Below, piece after piece: positions 62,223 to 64,000 of a DNA stretch of 64,000 bases. The stretch lies in the NCBI GenBank assembly GCA_029259915.1, contig JAJDED010000053.1, forward strand, positions 124,001 to 188,000. The letters are read 5' to 3'. Position 1 is the first letter of the stretch; each line of letters begins with the position of its first letter. The DNA is from Planctomycetota bacterium (GTDB taxonomy: Bacteria; Planctomycetota; Planctomycetia; Pirellulales; Lacipirellulaceae). The notes under the pieces were generated by a model. That model searched no databases, was not told the DNA's origin, and saw only the letters and a list, made by a program, of their open reading frames with translations. Made by a program: the position numbers and the translations under genes.

Positions 62223-63395
62223 ATGGCCGAACGCATACTCTTTGTGGATGATGAACAGGCGCTATTAAACGGAATCCAACGGCGTTTGGGTTTGGAATTC
62301 GATCTTGTGACCGCTTCGTCTGGAGAGGAGGCGCTTCGCGAAATTGAAGAGAATGGTCCCTTTGCCGTTGCCGTAACGGATATGCGCATGCCGCAAATGG
62401 ACGGAATTCAATTCATTGAAAATGCACGCAAAATCGCACCTGATACCGTCTATATCATGCTGACCGGCAATCAGGATTTGGCCACGGCAACACAGGCTGT
62501 GAACGATGGTCAAGTGTTCCGCTTTTTGAACAAACCGTGTGAGAGCCAAGCCATCAAGCAAGCTCTTGACGCAGGCTTGCGCCAATATCAATTGGTTGCA
62601 GGCGAAAAAGAATTGCTCCATCAGACCTTTGTGGGCGCGGTAAGCGTATTGACCGACGTTTTAGAGATAGCTCAACCCGAGGTCTTTAGCCAGGCTCCGA
62701 AGATTGAGCAAATTGTGAGAGAGTTGCGATCCGGATTGGATATCGAAGATCGCTGGGAATACAAGCTCTCGGCCCGTCTCGGCTTGCTTGGATTCGCTCT
62801 TCTGCCCGAACAAGAGCGATTGAGTTTTGAATATGCCTTGCCGTCAGACCAAAACTCCCAAGCAATATTTCTGCGCGCGGCATCGATAGCATGCAGGGTG
62901 ATGGAGCGAATTCCTCGTCTTCGATCCGTTGCACAAATTATTGGCAACCAAGACGGCATTGACGGAAACATTTGTTGTATTTGCCCGACGTCTGAGAGCG
63001 ATATCGTGCACCTTGGAGCCACGCTACTGCGAATTGCTGTGCATTGGAATTGTTTGACTAGAAGCGGCATGAGTAACGATGCCGCCCTAATAGAACTCAA
63101 GCTATGTCTGCCGAAATTACTTCCTCAGCTTGAGGATATTTTGCTAGCCGTTGATCTTGGATACGATGAACAAAGGGCGCTAGACATAGCGATTTGCGAT
63201 CTCCAAGAAGGAATGATTCTTCACGACGATGTCATTACTAAAGATGGGGCAACATTGCTCCGCAAAGGACGACGGTTAACCTGGATGATCATCGAGAAGC
63301 TTCGCATGCACCGATCTGAAGACAAGAGGCTCCGTTCCATTCGTGTCGTTGAGTCGTCGTGCAATGTCAATAATCGCGTCTTAGCAGCTACGTGA
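62223..63395 (+). CDS. Response regulator with a degenerate HD-type output domain
   Basis: A 390-residue protein. REC domain: acidic pair D9/D10, phospho-acceptor D53 (VTDMRMPQMDG), T81 and K104 (FLNKPC). This is the RpfG-type REC with 'MLTGNQDLATATQAVNDGQV'. The rest (~125-390) is helical; ARLGLLGFALLPEQERLSFE resembles an HD-GYP region but lacks both the HD pair and the GYP motif, so cyclic-di-GMP hydrolysis is unlikely. The final part (LQEGMILHDDVITKDGATLL, RKGRRLTWM) is the C-terminal addition seen in related regulators. It lies 84 bp downstream of the kinase and is the obvious partner. Confidence 0.85.
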   Translation: MAERILFVDDEQALLNGIQRRLGLEFDLVTASSGEEALREIEENGPFAVAVTDMRMPQMDGIQFIENARKIAPDTVYIMLTGNQDLATATQAVNDGQVFRFLNKPCESQAIKQALDAGLRQYQLVAGEKELLHQTFVGAVSVLTDVLEIAQPEVFSQAPKIEQIVRELRSGLDIEDRWEYKLSARLGLLGFALLPEQERLSFEYALPSDQNSQAIFLRAASIACRVMERIPRLRSVAQIIGNQDGIDGNICCICPTSESDIVHLGATLLRIAVHWNCLTRSGMSNDAALIELKLCLPKLLPQLEDILLAVDLGYDEQRALDIAICDLQEGMILHDDVITKDGATLLRKGRRLTWMIIEKLRMHRSEDKRLRSIRVVESSCNVNNRVLAAT

Positions 63396-63527
63396 TTCGG
63401 ACGGTCCAAACGAGATAACGAGGCAGTCCCAACCAGGGAAATCTGAACTTGATTAGTGATTCGCCTTGTCGACTCCCTCGAAAAATCTCTTTCATTTGCT
63501 GACAAGCACCTGTAAACTTGTCGCATC

Positions 63528-64000
63528 ATGCAAAATCACAGCCTACAAAAAACTATTCAGGGCAATCTTTACGACTATCCGAAGTATTACGACTTGGTCT
63601 ACGGATCGGACTGGAAAGCCGAATTTGATTTTCTTTGCGCCTGTTTCGACAAACATGCGTACGTCGAAGTGTGGAAACTCTTCGAGCCCGCCTGCGGTAC
63701 GGGGCGTCTGCTGGCCAGGTTTGCCGCGAAAGGCTTCGACGTAAACGGATTGGACCTCAATCCCCGCGCGGTCGAGTATTGCAACCAACGGCTCACACGC
63801 CACGGTTTTCAGGCCTCGGCAGTCGTGGGCGACATGACCGATTTCCGTTTGCCGAAACGCGTTGACGCTGCGTTCAACACGATCAACAGCTTCCGCCATC
63901 TGGCCACCGAAGCACAGGCCCGCAGTCACTTGCAGTGCGTCGCGCGGTCGTTGCGCATAGGTGGTATTTATGTACTAGGTTTGCATTTGACTCCCACAGT
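63528..64000 (+). CDS. Class I SAM-dependent methyltransferase (truncated by window end)
   Basis: The first 157 codons of a methyltransferase that runs off the window. MQNHSLQKTIQGNLYDYPKY is followed by motif I LFEPACGTGRLLARFAAKGF, then VNGLDLNPRAVEYCNQRL (motif II/SAM ribose) and VVGDMTDFRLPKRVDAAFNT (post-I region). LRIGGIYVLGLHLTPT follows. The fold is clear; the methyl acceptor is not. Confidence 0.85.
   Translation, partial: MQNHSLQKTIQGNLYDYPKYYDLVYGSDWKAEFDFLCACFDKHAYVEVWKLFEPACGTGRLLARFAAKGFDVNGLDLNPRAVEYCNQRLTRHGFQASAVVGDMTDFRLPKRVDAAFNTINSFRHLATEAQARSHLQCVARSLRIGGIYVLGLHLTPT

Noticed and set aside
62223..63395. Cyclic-di-GMP phosphodiesterase (HD-GYP)
   Set aside because: The helical part lacks both the HD pair and GYP motif; only the overall layout resembles RpfG-type regulators.

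Overview
The window looks like a chromosomal segment of a planctomycete, probably of the Pirellula/Blastopirellula/Rhodopirellula type. Pointers are a PVC-type dehydrogenase/HEAT/CxxCH cytochrome (33593-37432), two PEP-CTERM proteins, a DUF1570 protein, a DUF1559-like pseudopilin module, many ECF sigma/anti-sigma arrangements, sugar phosphate isomerases, a Tat-exported Gfo/Idh/MocA protein and many signal-peptide or lipoprotein ORFs of unknown role. One tRNA (His) is present; no rRNA, CRISPR array, prophage or IS transposase was seen.

Layout. 1-2250: end of an oligoendopeptidase F gene, an MNT/HEPN toxin-antitoxin cassette flanked by two ~125-bp copies of the pepF 3' end, and a secreted protein of unknown role. 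2.6-8.4 kb: isomerase, DUF1570 protein, tRNA-His, PEP-CTERM putative metalloprotease, and a DUF433/DUF5615 toxin-antitoxin pair. 8.5-12.4 kb: HerA-like ATPase and two small envelope proteins. 12.4-20 kb: an export locus with three periplasmic-adaptor proteins on the minus strand (one fused to a PqqD-like domain and an M50 protease, one carrying a GAF domain) divergent from a TolC-type lipoprotein. 20-26.5 kb: fatty acyl-AMP ligase with carrier domain, methyltransferase, DinB, GNAT, DUF2569 and SppA. 26.8-37.4 kb: isomerase, ECF sigma plus membrane anti-sigma, oxidoreductase, three small FliL-like proteins and the 1280-residue PVC cytochrome. 37.7-44.5 kb: an oligopeptide ABC transporter (SBP, two permeases, fused OppD-OppF) interrupted by two repeat elements. 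44.5-51 kb: DUF3179 protein, an apolipoprotein N-acyltransferase fused to a type II pseudopilin, an anti-sigma factor fused to a DUF1559-like pilin ectodomain with its sigma factor, and an antitoxin with a frameshifted ParE toxin. 51-56 kb: PEP-CTERM protein, second DUF433/DUF5615 pair, dprA, aroB. 56-64 kb: ParA, a Q-rich outer-membrane beta-barrel candidate, a haem-binding histidine kinase with a response regulator, and the start of a methyltransferase.

Main points of interest. (1) Eight intergenic inverted-repeat elements share a grammar: most have AACC(G/A)C tips and degenerate 9-bp units. In each, the two arms match each other better than they match arms at other loci. One encloses a GxxExxY nuclease-like gene. 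(2) The Lnt-pseudopilin fusion keeps the acyltransferase triad and a canonical prepilin cleavage site in a topologically sensible place. (3) The neighbouring convergent gene fuses an anti-sigma domain to a DUF1559-like pilin ectodomain. (4) The MNT/HEPN cassette sits between duplicated pepF ends. Functions are inferred from motifs read by eye; no database search was run.
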